This document shows, one piece after another, positions 12,340 to 23,104 of a DNA stretch of 64,000 bases. A program made the translations under genes and the position numbers. The stretch covers positions 4,968,463 through 5,032,462 of the forward strand of contig CM034134.1 of the NCBI GenBank assembly GCA_019914995.1. The letters are read 5' to 3'. Within the stretch, counting starts at the first letter, position 1, and the number at the start of each line of letters is the position of its first letter. The DNA is from Acanthochlamys bracteata. Its lineage: Eukaryota > Streptophyta > Magnoliopsida > Pandanales > Velloziaceae. A model generated the notes under the pieces. The model was given only the letters and a program-made list of their open reading frames with translations. It did not search any database and was not told the origin of the DNA.

Positions 12340-14440
12340 ACTACCCCCTGTGCGCACCCCCTCCCTTGAATTGTATTCCACATGTTACATTAACAATGAT
12401 GTTTTAGGAGGACCAGCTACAAAAAACCTTATAACAATGGAGCCGGCACCTACTCTAAATGGGCCACCATTGGTACCTCTACCTAAGGGCGATCACTGGA
12501 TAATGCATAAGAAGACGAACAATCCAATCGTGAGGCTTCAACAGAGCATGTGGATGTGGCACCTGAGCCATACCAGTTAAGCGCTCAATTAGAAAAGAGA
12601 AGGTACCTAAGAGGTATTAGGAGTATCTTGCTAAAGGTATGGCCAAACTCAACATCACATACTATCTGCTTTTAGAAAATAGGGAATCATGGACAGTTCA
12701 ACAGGCCTTGGCAATTCCAAAGGCTGCCTAATAGGGAGCAAAAGAAGTGCGGGCACTTTACAAGAATGATATATATGCGTGGTACCATTGCCTTAAGGGC
12801 GCATGGCAAACAGTAATGGATGGGTATAAAAGATCAAGAATGGTAGGTGTGATAATGTACAGAAGTATCATGCTCGTATGGTAGGGAAGGTATGCCTAAA
12901 AGGAAGCGATAGATTTCGAAGAGATTTTCTCTTCGGTTGTAAGTCTAAAAAATGATCAGGGTGGTCCTTGCTTTATACGCTCCATTTGATCTCCTCTTGA
13001 CACAAAGCAATGTCAAGATTGAATTCTTGCATGTGGAGCCAAAAGAAGAAATCCATATGCTCCAACTGTAACGCTTTCTCATGGTAGGCAAGCAAGACTT
13101 GTTTTGCCCATTGTCTAATCCCTTTGTGGCTTTAGTAAATACCTGATGGTATAAGAGATTTGATTCATGTATTAGGAGACATGGGTAAAACAAGCTAGGA
13201 GCGGACCATTGTAGCTATCTTTTTGATTTACGGGAACTAGAGATGACCTTGTACATGGAGGACATGTTTGGAGTAGGTCTAAGCATGAAGCGCATCAAAG
13301 AAGTGAAGCCTTAATTGGCTAAAAATTTAGATACTGAGGACCTTGGGCTAGCAACAAGATCCTAGTGTTGAAGATTTGGCAAGACTAAGAGAATAGAAAA
13401 ATCAGACTTAGCCAGGCGAGTTGCCAGAGGGAAGTGCTATGGAGAATTGCCATGATGACAGTAAGTCTGTTCCCACCTCACTATCTATGACTTGTAGGTT
13501 ATCTTCATGGAATGTCATATCTATGACAGGGACAAAATAAGGATGTCTCAGATACCATATGGATTAGTTGTTAGGATCCTAATGTATGCCATGGTGTGTA
13601 CAAAACATGATACGTTCCATGCATTAGGAATGGTTAATAAGTACATGGTTTATTCCTAGTGTGTAGATCACTAAGAAGCCACAAAACTCCTACGATAGCA
13701 AATGGGAGTCATGGATGTTGGATTGTTTTACAAAAGACCTAAATTCATAATCAAGGACTTTTTGGACTCAAATTTCATAGCAGACTTCAATAGAAGGTGT
13801 TCGACCAGTAGTAATACTATTACCCTTATAAGTGGTGTTGTATCCTAGAATTTGAAGCCATAATCTATCGTGGCGTTATCTACAACCAAGGTTGTCAAGA
13901 TTGAGATTTTATGTAGGATCGTTTTGTGTAGCTAGGATCATAAAATTGGGTTCTTAAGTAAGATCGTAAATCTTTTGATAAAATTCATTAATTCTTTAAA
14001 ACAAATTAGATAGTACTTGTTAAAATTGCTAAAAATTTAAGACATAATTTTTCTATATTTCATCTTATTGTAATAAATTAAAAATGTACAATAAAAGCTA
14101 AGTACATAGCAGCTACTAAGGTTTGATAATAGGGCGTACGGATGAAGATGCTGGTTGAGGAACTCGGCTACAAATAAGGACCGATGTCCATATTTTGTGA
14201 CAGCGAGTGTTCCACGTTTAGCAAAGAAGCTAGTTTTTTCATACTAGGACCACATTGATGTACAATATCATTTTGTACAGGAGATAGTGAACCGCGGAGC
14301 ATTAATATGCTCAAGGTTTCTACTAAGAAGAATCCTATAGATACTTTCTCAAAGCATGTAACACTTAATAGGTTTAGGTTTTCTAAGACTTTGTATGGCC
14401 TAGCAATAGAAGCGGTAAGAACAACATTGGCGAATGCTAA
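12340..14440 (+). pseudogene. Decayed Ty1/copia RT-RNase H
   Basis: Reading across plus-strand frames gives successive copia landmarks. At about 12670 is the ESWTVQQALAIPKAA block, which usually precedes RT. At about 12750 is ALYKNDIYAWYHCLKG, a decayed form of LQKNxTWELVPLPKG, followed by a YHARMV block matching YKARLVAKG. At about 13150 is WYKRFDSCIRRHG, and at about 13550 MSQIPYGLVVRILMYAMVC from the RNase H side. At 14200-14400 the C-terminal end resembles the HIDVQYHF and STKKNPxDTFSK blocks. Stops and frameshifts occur every 20-60 codons. A 206-bp insertion (13890-14095) cuts the RNase H. No LTR of its own is visible. Confidence 0.7.
13890..14095. repeat. 206-bp insertion inside the copia RNase H
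   Basis: The copia RNase H motif normally read as LSTTEAEY is interrupted. The left half ends at CTACAACCAA (about 13889) and the right half resumes at AGCTAAGTACATAGC (14096). The intervening AT-rich sequence starts GGTTGTCAAGATTGAG and contains two GATCGT/GATCAT motifs. It has no reading frame and no clear terminal inverted repeat. It behaves like a small non-autonomous transposon, of unknown type. Confidence 0.5.
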
Positions 14441-14599
14441 AGAGACGTTGTTGTCAAGGAATAGCTGCCTAGGTACAAGGCGAAAAAGGAAGTTAGCTAG
14501 TATTCCCCTAGCTCTACTCCACTTAGACCTATCAAGTACCAATACGTGCGTGTTTGGTCTTTTGAACTGATTGATTTGTATCCTTTATTGTTGTTCGTA

Positions 14600-15089
14600 A
14601 AAACTTTGTTCATATATTATTACAAATTGCCTTTAAGTGTGAGAATGTTAGTAATAGTGATATAGCAATGAACCTGAAAGAAGGTTAAACATCTTGTTAA
14701 GATGACATGGAGAAACACTCATTCAGACTCATATTGATCACCTTCTTCTTCATTCTTCTAACCTTCCTCGTCATCTACACCGAGATCATCAAAACTCAAT
14801 TCGTTTTTAGTATCTACAAAACAATTATATTTCAGATGTTAGAATCTTAAATTCACCATTTACATTATTAATTGAAAACAAAAGAAAAAACACATACCAT
14901 TAGTGGGTTTCCCGAGAATTGACCGTACTTCCAATTGGTAGTAAAATGCCTGTAATTCTTCATTAGTTAAAATTGGTTGTCATCTACGGTTTGCACTTGT
15001 CATTGAATTTTCCAACATCTATTAAATTATTATTTTGACCTCAAATAATTCCTAATATGTATATGCAATTAACATATATATATATATCT
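14600..15089. other. Unassigned sequence
   Basis: This follows the copia C-terminus and could be its 3' non-coding part. I see no LTR end, RNA gene or reading frame that I can support. A short (TA)n run lies at about 15078-15090. Confidence 0.3.
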
Positions 15090-15660
15090 CCATATGGGTA
15101 GAGATGTGCACACATCTGTGTTGCACGCACATTAGTGCACATTGCGCTGTAGACCATCGGATCTTCATCCGACGATCTAGATTTACGCGCTCATTTAGAA
15201 GAGATTTGTTAAGCACACGGGGGTAATTTCGTCAGCGCGCTTTTTTTTTCTCTCATCACGCGCGAGAGCTTTTTTTTCTCCTCTTCATTTCTTTCCTCTC
15301 TTCTTCGCTACTCTCTTCTTCGCTGCTCTTTCTCCCCTCCCACTCGCCCGATTGTTCGAAGCCGGCGATTCTCCGCTGCTACTTCGAAATCTTCCTATTG
15401 TCTTCTACTTCCTTCAATTCCCTCCGAAAACTCTCATATCTCCAAGCCGTTGCTTCAAACCCTAATTTCGTTCATCACTTTCGGAGCAGTTGGTTGCTGG
15501 CCGGCTGTCGAAATTCGGGCTAACAATCCTTGAATTTCTCTTCTCCCTTTGTTCTATGCCTTTTACTATCATCAATTTCTACGTTCGCCGCTGCAATTTC
15601 TAATTCATTCGTCGCGGTCGGATGTTCGATCGCCGGCCGACGATCGAAAATCAGGTAATC
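15090..15660 (+). other. Pyrimidine-rich leader-like sequence with a possible splice donor
   Basis: The base composition changes sharply from the AT-rich surroundings. A GC-richer part (the GACCATCGGATCTTCATCCGACGATC area near 15153-15178 contains a small imperfect palindrome) is followed by TTCTTCGCTACTCTC-type pyrimidine tracts. An AAACCCTAATTTCG motif lies near 15459, and the stretch ends in ATCAGGTAATCT at about 15650, which resembles exon|GTAAT. This looks like a plant 5' leader and first intron, or the leader of a transposon that captured one. No start codon with a convincing protein follows, so the role is open. Confidence 0.35.
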
Positions 15661-17050
15661 TTTAAACAACTTTTGCTGCAGTATTGTAGTAAGTTTCAAA
15701 CATTTTATAATTTTTTATACAATTTAAATGAGGTGAATTGAGCTTACTGCTGGAGAGCTCGAAGCAACATCCGTCTCGATGTGATTATGTTATTAATGCC
15801 TGTAGGTGATATCTTTATGTTTGTTATTTCTTTTTTTTTTTTTTTTTTGCAGTCGGAGATCGACTGGATTCTGTTGCTTAAAGAGACAGAGCTTGGTGCC
15901 CGGGTGAACACAAAAGCAACGAGGTAGTTCTCCTTCTTCTGTTTTGTTTTTTTTTTCCTGTTTGATGAGCGGCGAAAATTTGTAACAACTTCTTTATGAA
16001 TCTGTAAGCTCTGTCAATGTAATGCGGTTGTCAAATTTTGTAATGGAAATTGAATGTCTATTGTAACAGCTTGTGAGAGTGAATGCATATGTGTTGTGAA
16101 AACATTGCGATTGTAATATTGTTATGCAAACTTGTAATCAAATTTATTTATTTATTTATTTTTGCTTGTTGAAATAAGAGAAAATTCCCAGCAAGCAATT
16201 TTTAATTGATTAGTATGTCATTGTGAATGTTATGTAAATGTGGAATCATCAAAAGATGATAATTATGTGAATGTGAGTGGTATGTGAATGTTATGTGAAT
16301 GTGAATGTGGAATCATCTGAAGATGATAGTTATGTGAATGTAGACGTGGAAGTTTTGCTTGAAAAGCTCATCTGAGCTAAGAGTTTGGGAAGGCAATGAC
16401 AACTGAGAAAAGAATTTACAAAGCTTATGCTATGTGAATGTGGAAGCATTTGAGCTAGGAGTTGTAAAGCTCACTAGTAATGCTCCAGAACTACTGAAAT
16501 GTTCCAGAATGCTCACCAGTAATGCTGCAGAACTTCTAAAAAAAAAAACTCTTGAAATTCTCTAGGATGCTCACCGGTAATGCTCACAAGTAATGCTCCA
16601 GAACTCTTGAAAAAGAACTTCCACATAATTGTTACTGCCTGAAAAAAAATGCAGAACTGTAGTAATGCTCCAAAACTCACCATAACAACTGAAAAATTCA
16701 AGAACTCCATTTTCTTCACCAATACTCACCAGCCAATTTTTACTGCAAAACTCACCAACACTTACCTGAGTTCACTAGTACTCACCTAATTTCAGTTCCA
16801 CAGTACTCGCATTTATTCATCTTTGCTTTCACAATCTTTTTGCTATTTTTTACTGTAAATAGGATTTTTATTTTTGCTATTTTTTTCACCTTTTAACTGT
16901 GTTTTTTCACTTTTTCTTGCTGTTAATAGGTAGTGAGGATTTTAAAAATCCTCACTTTTTCATTTCATTGTTTTGTTTCATTATTTTCTTTTACTATCCA
17001 TTTTCTATTTCATTTCATTTCATTTTTTTCATTTCATTTTTTTGCTCTCC
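15661..17050. repeat. Low-complexity tract: poly-T, GTGAATGT repeats, CTCACCAGTAATGCTCCAGAA-like repeats
   Basis: No gene is visible. It contains a T run at about 15831-15850, a TTTA run at about 16141-16163, an irregular array of GTGAATGT/GTGGAATCAT units at about 16205-16345, and an irregular array mixing GCTCACCAGTAATGCT with CCAGAACT units at about 16475-16790. TTTCA repeats (about 17005-17040) run up to the LTR start at 17051. Confidence 0.6.
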
Positions 17051-17191
17051 TGTTGGCGTGAGTCAACACATAATTATTTTAGATATTTTTTCTTATTCTA
17101 TAACTCTCCTTCTTTAGTATTATAAGGAGTCTATATATATGTACTTGTATTAAATAATAAGAAAATAAGATTGAAATAGTTTTTTTTATCA
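17051..17191 (+). repeat. Left LTR of copia element 2
   Basis: It starts TGTTGGCGTGAGTCAACA and ends TTTTATCA immediately before the primer binding site, giving 141 bp. It shares CAACAtATAATTATTTTAG-type sequence with the right copy at 21044. Confidence 0.8.
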
Positions 17192-17203
17192 TGGTATCAG
17201 AGC
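17192..17203 (+). promoter_or_regulatory. Primer binding site of copia element 2
   Basis: TGGTATCAGAGC is an exact match to the plant initiator-Met tRNA complement and directly abuts the LTR end. Confidence 0.9.
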
Positions 17204-17665
17204 AATAACCCTAGGTCTGCCTGCCGACATCGTGGAGATAACAACTGCTATGGCTAGATTTCGACCAGATTTTTCATTGCGATCGTGGAGATACGATTAC
17301 AACGGTTAGAAATTCTGACCAGAACAAATCCGGCGATTTAACCGGATTAGATCTACAAAAAAAAACTCTGCTGTGGACACCGCTGTCGCCGCCGCTTCTT
17401 GTTGTAATTACCGCTGTTCCGCCAATCTTCCCCGCCAGATCGTCCAATTCAAGCTTTCGTCATCGATTGCGGCCACCAAGCTTTCATCGTCGATCATCTG
17501 CCAGACCGAGCTTTCACCATCGATCTCCACCGCCAAACCAAGCTTTTGCCATTCTTGCCACTGCCTGATCAGGCTTCGCCACCGATCGACCCGAACCGGC
17601 CCGCTGACCCGGTTCAAGTTAGTTTTTTACAAGTCTTTTGGAACTGTTTTTTAACAAGTCTAAGA

Positions 17666-18031
17666 GAAATGGAGACATGTACTTATTGTGGTAAGTTTGG
17701 CTATAATAGAGGTTCATGTTTTAAATTAATTGGATATCCAGATTGGTGGGAAGAATTGAAGAAAAAAAGAAAGGTCTTTGGAGAAGCATCGAATAGTTCA
17801 AACGTTGCAACCTCATGTAACCAAATCTGTGCTCTAAATACTACTTCAAACTTTAGAAAAGATACGAGATGGATTTTAGGTTCTGGAGCCACGGATCATT
17901 TGACATTTGATTCGACAAATTTTCAGACCACATATCCTCCAGTTAGACATAATATGACATATGCTAATGGAGACATTTATCCAGTAACAGGTGCTGGAAC
18001 AGTGATGTTGGCACCATCTTTATCTCTATAG
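17666..18031 (+). pseudogene. Copia element 2: gag zinc knuckle and protease with active-site Asp replaced
   Basis: The frame encodes CTYCGKFGYNRGSC followed by FKLIGYPDWW. This is the gag zinc knuckle of a common plant copia group, but the His of CCHC is replaced (Asn or Tyr at that place). About 50 residues later the protease reads RWILGSGATDHLTF at 17867-17908. In the family this is WILDSGATDH, with the Asp catalytic; here it is Gly (17879-17881), so the enzyme could not cut the polyprotein. A stop follows at about 18029. Confidence 0.8.
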
Positions 18032-18234
18032 GATTGCTTACTTGCTCCATCTTTATCAAATAATCTATTGTCTATTGGACAAATCACTAAACAATTGAGG
18101 TGCGTTGTTATGTTACATCTAAATTTTTATTTACTTTAAAATATCCAGACACATGAAATTATAGAGCGTGGTACTAAGAGGAAGGCCTATATTACTTAGA
18201 TGATATCAGTTCCAGAAGAGTGCATAGCGTTCGT

Positions 18235-18830
18235 GGATCTGATGTTGATAAGACTAACAGAGTTTGGGTTTGGTATCGACAATTAGGTCATATTTCTTTT
18301 ACCTACCTACGCCATTTATTACCATCTTTATTTTTGGGCATTAAGGAGTCTGAGTTTCAGATGTTTGGAGACCCTCTCCTATTACTACACTTACTGGCAT
18401 TAGATGGTTTATGATATTTTTGGATGATTGCACTGGTATGACATGGTTATATATTATGAAGAGTAAGAGTGAAGTTGTGGATACTTTATACGGTTTCATA
18501 AAATGGTACAGACACAATTCTTATTCCCAATACGAGTAGTACACTCGGATAATGAAAGGAGAATATGTTAATACAACTTTGGCTCATTATGTTCAAGAGA
18601 AGGGTATTATACATGAAACCCCTTGTCCACAAACACCACAGTAGAATGGAGTGGCTGAAAGGTAGAACAAACATATTCTGGAGACAGCTCAAAAATATGC
18701 TCCAAAATACTATTGGGTAAAAGCAGTTCAATCTGTAATATATCTGATAAACTGCATGCCGTCTAGAGTTTTTAATTTTAAAACTCCTCTTGAAATCTTA
18801 TCTACATATGTCTCTCTCACTACCATATCG
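18235..18830 (+). pseudogene. Copia element 2: integrase remnant
   Basis: VWYRQLGHISFTYLRHL near 18265 is the GAG-pre-integrase (LWHxRLGH) motif. It is followed, with frameshifts, by FLDDCTGMTWLYIMKSK (about 18417) and the block before the catalytic Glu (ETPCPQTPQ, stop, NGVAER near 18616-18660), then INCMPSRVFNFKTPLEI. The CPQTPQQNGVAER motif carries an in-frame stop in place of a Gln codon (CAG to TAG). The enzyme is inactive in this copy. Confidence 0.78.
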
Positions 18831-19539
18831 AACTTTTGGATCTGTTGCGTTGGTATATTTACAGAAAAACCAATGGAATAAATTAGATCCGTGTGCTTTA
18901 CGCTTCATCTTTGTTAGGTATGGTCCTCATCAGAAGGGTTACAAGTGTTATCATCCCCTATCACGTCGTACTTTTGTTACTATGGACGTGACATTTCTTG
19001 AATCAGAAATGTACTTTAGAGACTCCACATCTCATTCTGATCTTCAAGGGGAGATAAAATTAGTGAAGATCTCAATTGGCTTACGGTTGAGCTTGGTGAA
19101 AGCTCAACGCACATTGAAGACAATCAGAGACAAGCAGAAAGTTATGAGTTGGCTCAGAAGGTGGTTCAGAAGGACATTCATACTACTGAATGCATACCGA
19201 GAGAATCAGAACAGGTAGAAGGAACTGATATTATGGAAGAAGTTTCTCTATCTCACTCGACAGTACCGGCTCTAGTTTCTGAAGATATTTGTGAGATAAA
19301 TTATGAGACTAAAAACAAACTTTTGAATGATTCTCACATTGTGAACAAGAGTTATCAATTTCCACATAGAGAAAATCGTGAAAAACCTTTTGACAGATAT
19401 TCACCAGAAGGAAAATCTCCAAATATCCTATTGGTAATCATGTATCTTTTCATAGACTCTCTCCTCATTCGTGGCATTTATAATCAGGTAGCAGTTGTGA
19501 CTATTCCTACTAGCACTAGAGAAGCCTTATCAGATCTTA

Positions 19540-21036
19540 AATGGACTAGGGCTATGAATGAAGAGATGAACGCTCTTCAAAAGAATTTGACTTGAAGATA
19601 GTGCCACTACCAAAGGGGAAGAAAATAGTTGGCTATAAGTGGGTGTACACCATCAAACACAAAGCAGATGGAACGATTGAAAGGTATAAGGCAAGGCTAG
19701 TGGCTAAGGGATACTCACAGAATTATGGAGTGGGTTATCACGAGACTTTTGCCCCAGTTGCAAAAATTAATATCATTAGAGTATTGTTGTCTCTTGCAGC
19801 AAATTTGATTGGCCCTTACAGTAGTTTGATGTAAAGAACGCATTTCTTCATGGTGTGAGTTAGAAGAAGTGTATATGGAGCTTCCGCCTGGTTATTGTGT
19901 ATTGAGAAGAAATTACTATATCTGCAGGCTAAAAAAACCTTATATGGGCTGAAGCAATCTCCAAGAGTTTGGGTTAGTAGATTTAGTCAAAGCCTTGAAC
20001 ATATATGGTTACCGATAGAGTAATGCGGATCATACATTATTTTTGAAGAACCAGAATGATAAGGTAATTATTTTGATAATCTATATTGATGATATGATTG
20101 TTACAGGTAATGATAATGAAGAAATGCAGAATTTGAAGACATATCCAGCCTCTGCATTCAAAATGAAAGAACTTGGAGAGTTGAAATATTTTTTGGGTAT
20201 TGAAGTGGCAAGGTCTAAGCAAGGTATTTTTCTATAAAAAAGAAAATATGTCCTTTACTTATTATCTGAGACAGGGATGTCGGATTGCAAACCTGTCGAC
20301 ACATCTATCATTGAGAATCATAACTTAGTAGAGCTTCCTAATCAAGTGCCAGCAGCTAAGAAAAAATATCAACGGTTAGTTGGTAAGTTGATTTATTTAT
20401 CACATACTCGCCCTGATATAACATATGTTGTGAGCGTTGTCAGCCAGTTTATGCATTCTCCAAGTGTTGATCATATGGAGGCTATGAGTAGAATTTTGAG
20501 ATACTTGAAATCAACACCAGGCAGAGGATTATTATTTAGAAAACATAATCATCTAAATATAGATGGATATACTGATGCAGACAAGGTAGGAGATAAGACA
20601 GATAAGCATTCTACATCTGGCTATTTTATATTTATTGGAGGTAATCTAGTCACATGGAGGAGGAAGAAACAGAAAATTGTTGCTTGATCTTCTACTGAAC
20701 CTAAATATAGAGGAGTGGCACATAGAGTTTGTGAACTTTTATGGCTTCGAATATTATTGACGGAGCTTGTTTTCCTTCCAAGGAGTTCAATGAAGTTATT
20801 TTGTGATAATAAGACTGCAATAATATTGTTCATGATCGAGTGCAGCATGATCGCACCAAGCATGTTAAGGTGGATCGACACTTCATCAAAGAGAAACTGG
20901 ATTCAAAGTTGATTGAGTTACCTATTATGAGCTCAGAAGCACAGCTAGGAGACATATTGACAAAAGGTGTCACGAGTAGAATTTTTTATGACTCACTAAG
21001 CAAGTTGGGCATCGATGATATCTTTGCACCAACTTG
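19540..21036 (+). pseudogene. Copia element 2: reverse transcriptase and RNase H
   Basis: RT starts with the [18 protein letters not shown] block at 19620 and [13 protein letters not shown] at 19681. It loses frame near 19830, and the catalytic box is present as YIDDMIVTGN (Asp pair inside 20082-20093). It continues to FLGIEVARSKQGIFL. RNase H follows: LIYLSHTRPDITYVVSVVSQ, GYTDADKVGDKTDKHSTSGY, then in another frame DRTKHVKVDRHFIKEKL and LTKGVTSRIFYDSLSKLGI up to the stop at 21035. At least four frameshifts or stops separate the pieces. It is the best preserved part of this element. Confidence 0.85.
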
Positions 21037-21043
21037 AGGAGAG

Positions 21044-21090
21044 TGTAGGCGTGCTTCAACATATAATTATTTTAGATATTTTTCCTAATT
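21044..21090 (+). repeat. Right LTR start of copia element 2 (truncated or diverged)
   Basis: It begins TGTAGGCGTGCTTCAACA just after the purine tract and shares ATAATTATTTTAGATATTTTT with the left LTR. Beyond about 21090 only weak similarity remains, so the LTR may be cut or replaced. Confidence 0.65.
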
Positions 21091-21904
21091 TAGATATCTT
21101 TAGGCATATAAATCAATTTCTGTTTTGGGCTTGCAAGAATTAGTATGGGCCTTAGTGGGGCTGCAAGGATGAGTAGATTAGTAGACACTGATGTTATGAT
21201 TAAATTAAATTTCTACCTGATGTCAAATTAAATTTGCATTATTATTAATTTGTAAGTCACCAAAATAACCAAACCATAAGTTCTTATAAATTCTAAGTTG
21301 TAGAATTTGTATATTCAGTTTGAATCATGATGATGGTTTGCTAGTAAACAAAGTTTCCAACTTTTAAAATATTTTGTGAATTTCAATTATGTGATTTATA
21401 TATGTTTAATTGTCTTTACGTATGTGATACTTAATTAATCAAATAACAATATGTATATGTGGATGATTAAACTTTGTGATTATAATTATTTAAAAATTGT
21501 TCAAAAGTTGATTTGTTGTTCTTATAATTTTACGAAGATGATGTGATGATTAATATACTCTATCAGATTTGTTTTTGTATATTCAAAAATAGTAAACTTA
21601 TCTAATTTGAATGTATTTAATTATTAAATTAGGTTAAATTTTTGTTTCATTATTATTGTAGTTAAGGATTGTAAGTCATTGACTCACCCAAATAACTTTG
21701 ACGTACATTTGATATATTTATATGAACTGTTTGGATTTCAATTATGTGCGTAAGTTCTGGAACTCTAAGCATTTGTATGTGAGCATTTATTGATTTTGCA
21801 GTATCATTTCTATTTCTTGCATTCTCATGCTTCATATGTAATATTGTTTAATGAACTTAATTTCTTTAACTTGTGTGTACAAGTTCAATTTCACTTTAAT
21901 GTAT

Positions 21905-22330
21905 AAGGTCTTGATTTAGCGCTTATTAAAGAGAAACCCGCAACTTTTACTGATAAGAGTAGCAGTAAAGTAAGTCTTTCCATAAAGTTTGAAAAAAATA
22001 AAAACTAGCTTAATGTTTATGTGAATGACTCTCGTAAAGAACATTAAGTTTGCTCTTCCTAACACTCAAAATTTCCAAGAAATTTATGAAATTTGTGGAA
22101 AAGCATTTCCTAACTAATGATATGTGACATGCTGGGAACCTTGTGGGCATATTGGACACTATTAAATTTTGTAATTCTCCTACCATGCATGGAATGTTGT
22201 TGAAATATCATACATCGCGGAAAGATTAAAGTCATTGGGATTGAACATGGTCGAAAATTTTCTAATATTTTATTTTTAATTTCTTACCTCCTAAATATCC
22301 TCTAAGTTAACAACAGCGTGAACAAATAAA
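21905..22330 (+). pseudogene. Copia gag (UBN2-type) remnant
   Basis: In changing plus-strand frames there are successive pieces of the copia gag polypeptide: LALIKEKPATFTDKSSSK (about 21916), then SLMFM, then NIKFALPNTQNFQEIYEI (about 22039), GKAFPN, and finally IAERLKSLGLNMVENFL (about 22215). This is the domain that forms the particle shell of copia elements. No zinc knuckle or pol follows; from about 22340 the sequence is AT-rich, with GGAGATTGTTAGAAAT at 22364, which resembles a purine tract followed by an LTR start. Confidence 0.65.
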
Positions 22331-22639
22331 AATGTGATGAACTGCACTATATATTTATACAAAAGGAGATTGTTAGAAATTTTCTTAATTCTATGTAAGC
22401 TACCACTTACATAAATCATAATTTTAAAATTTAGAAACTCAATAATTTTTACAATAAACATTTAAACGATGTAGAGTAAACATATTTGATGCATAGCGCT
22501 CCTTTTACAATATTGTTGTCTTTGAAAATTTTGATTTCTCCCTCTTAGTTCTAAAGAAGAATTTAGGTGATGAAAAATTTCTTTAGATTTTGAATGGGAG
22601 AGGAGAGAGAAACAAGTACCATATTTTTTAAGGATCACA

Positions 22640-22815
22640 TTCATTATACATTAATTATCATAATGGATAGAATATGTGACTCATTGAAATTTAAAATATA
22701 TTAATTACCCATTATCTATAGTAATAGGGGATATGTGACTCTTTAACTTCACCAATACATCTATTACCCACTATCTACAATAATGACAACATGTTTGACT
22801 CTTAAAATTCTACAA
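22640..22815. repeat. Imperfect tandem repeat of about 60 bp
   Basis: Three degenerate units share a core like ATTACCCATTATCTA followed by TAATA...GTGACTCTT (near 22660-22680, 22705-22745 and 22765-22805). There is no coding content. It may be LTR-derived. Confidence 0.45.
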
Positions 22816-23104
22816 TAAGATTTAGCAAACTATATTTATTAAACCAATTTGACATATGAGCCACTTGGCTCATGTGTTAAGTTTAACTTCATGGTTTAAT
22901 AAAACATAATGCGCAAACTATAAAACCTGAATCCTTTCGGTTATTGGTTACATCATAATTTCATCATTTAAATAAAGACTAACACGAATCATGGTTGTTC
23001 TATATCATCAACTCGACAAAGTTCCTTCCATTCATGTATATACCAATTAAATAGGATATAACAGAAATAACACATTAGCGAGTTCGAGTGTCAAATACAT
23101 GACA

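Larger units (their letters stand above)
17051..21090 (+). mobile_element. Ty1/copia retrotransposon with short LTRs (element 2)
   Basis: The left LTR (17051-17191, TG...CA) is directly followed by a perfect primer binding site. The order zinc knuckle, protease, integrase, RT, RNase H, then a purine tract (TTGAGGAGAG, 21034-21043) and the start of a second LTR at 21044 is the copia arrangement. Only about the first 45 bases of the right LTR (TGTAGGCGTG, then ATAATTATTTTAGATATTTTT) align well with the left copy; after that it is diverged or truncated, so the true right end and the target duplication are not defined. Most of gag is missing between 17204 and 17665. Reading frames are broken throughout. 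Confidence 0.85.

Noticed and set aside
14168..14542. 124-codon minus-strand frame
   Set aside because: It is antisense to the copia RNase H C-terminus, which is recognisable on the plus strand.
15831..15850. Poly-T run as the poly-A tail of a minus-strand LINE or SINE
   Set aside because: No RT, endonuclease, A/B box or target duplication next to it.
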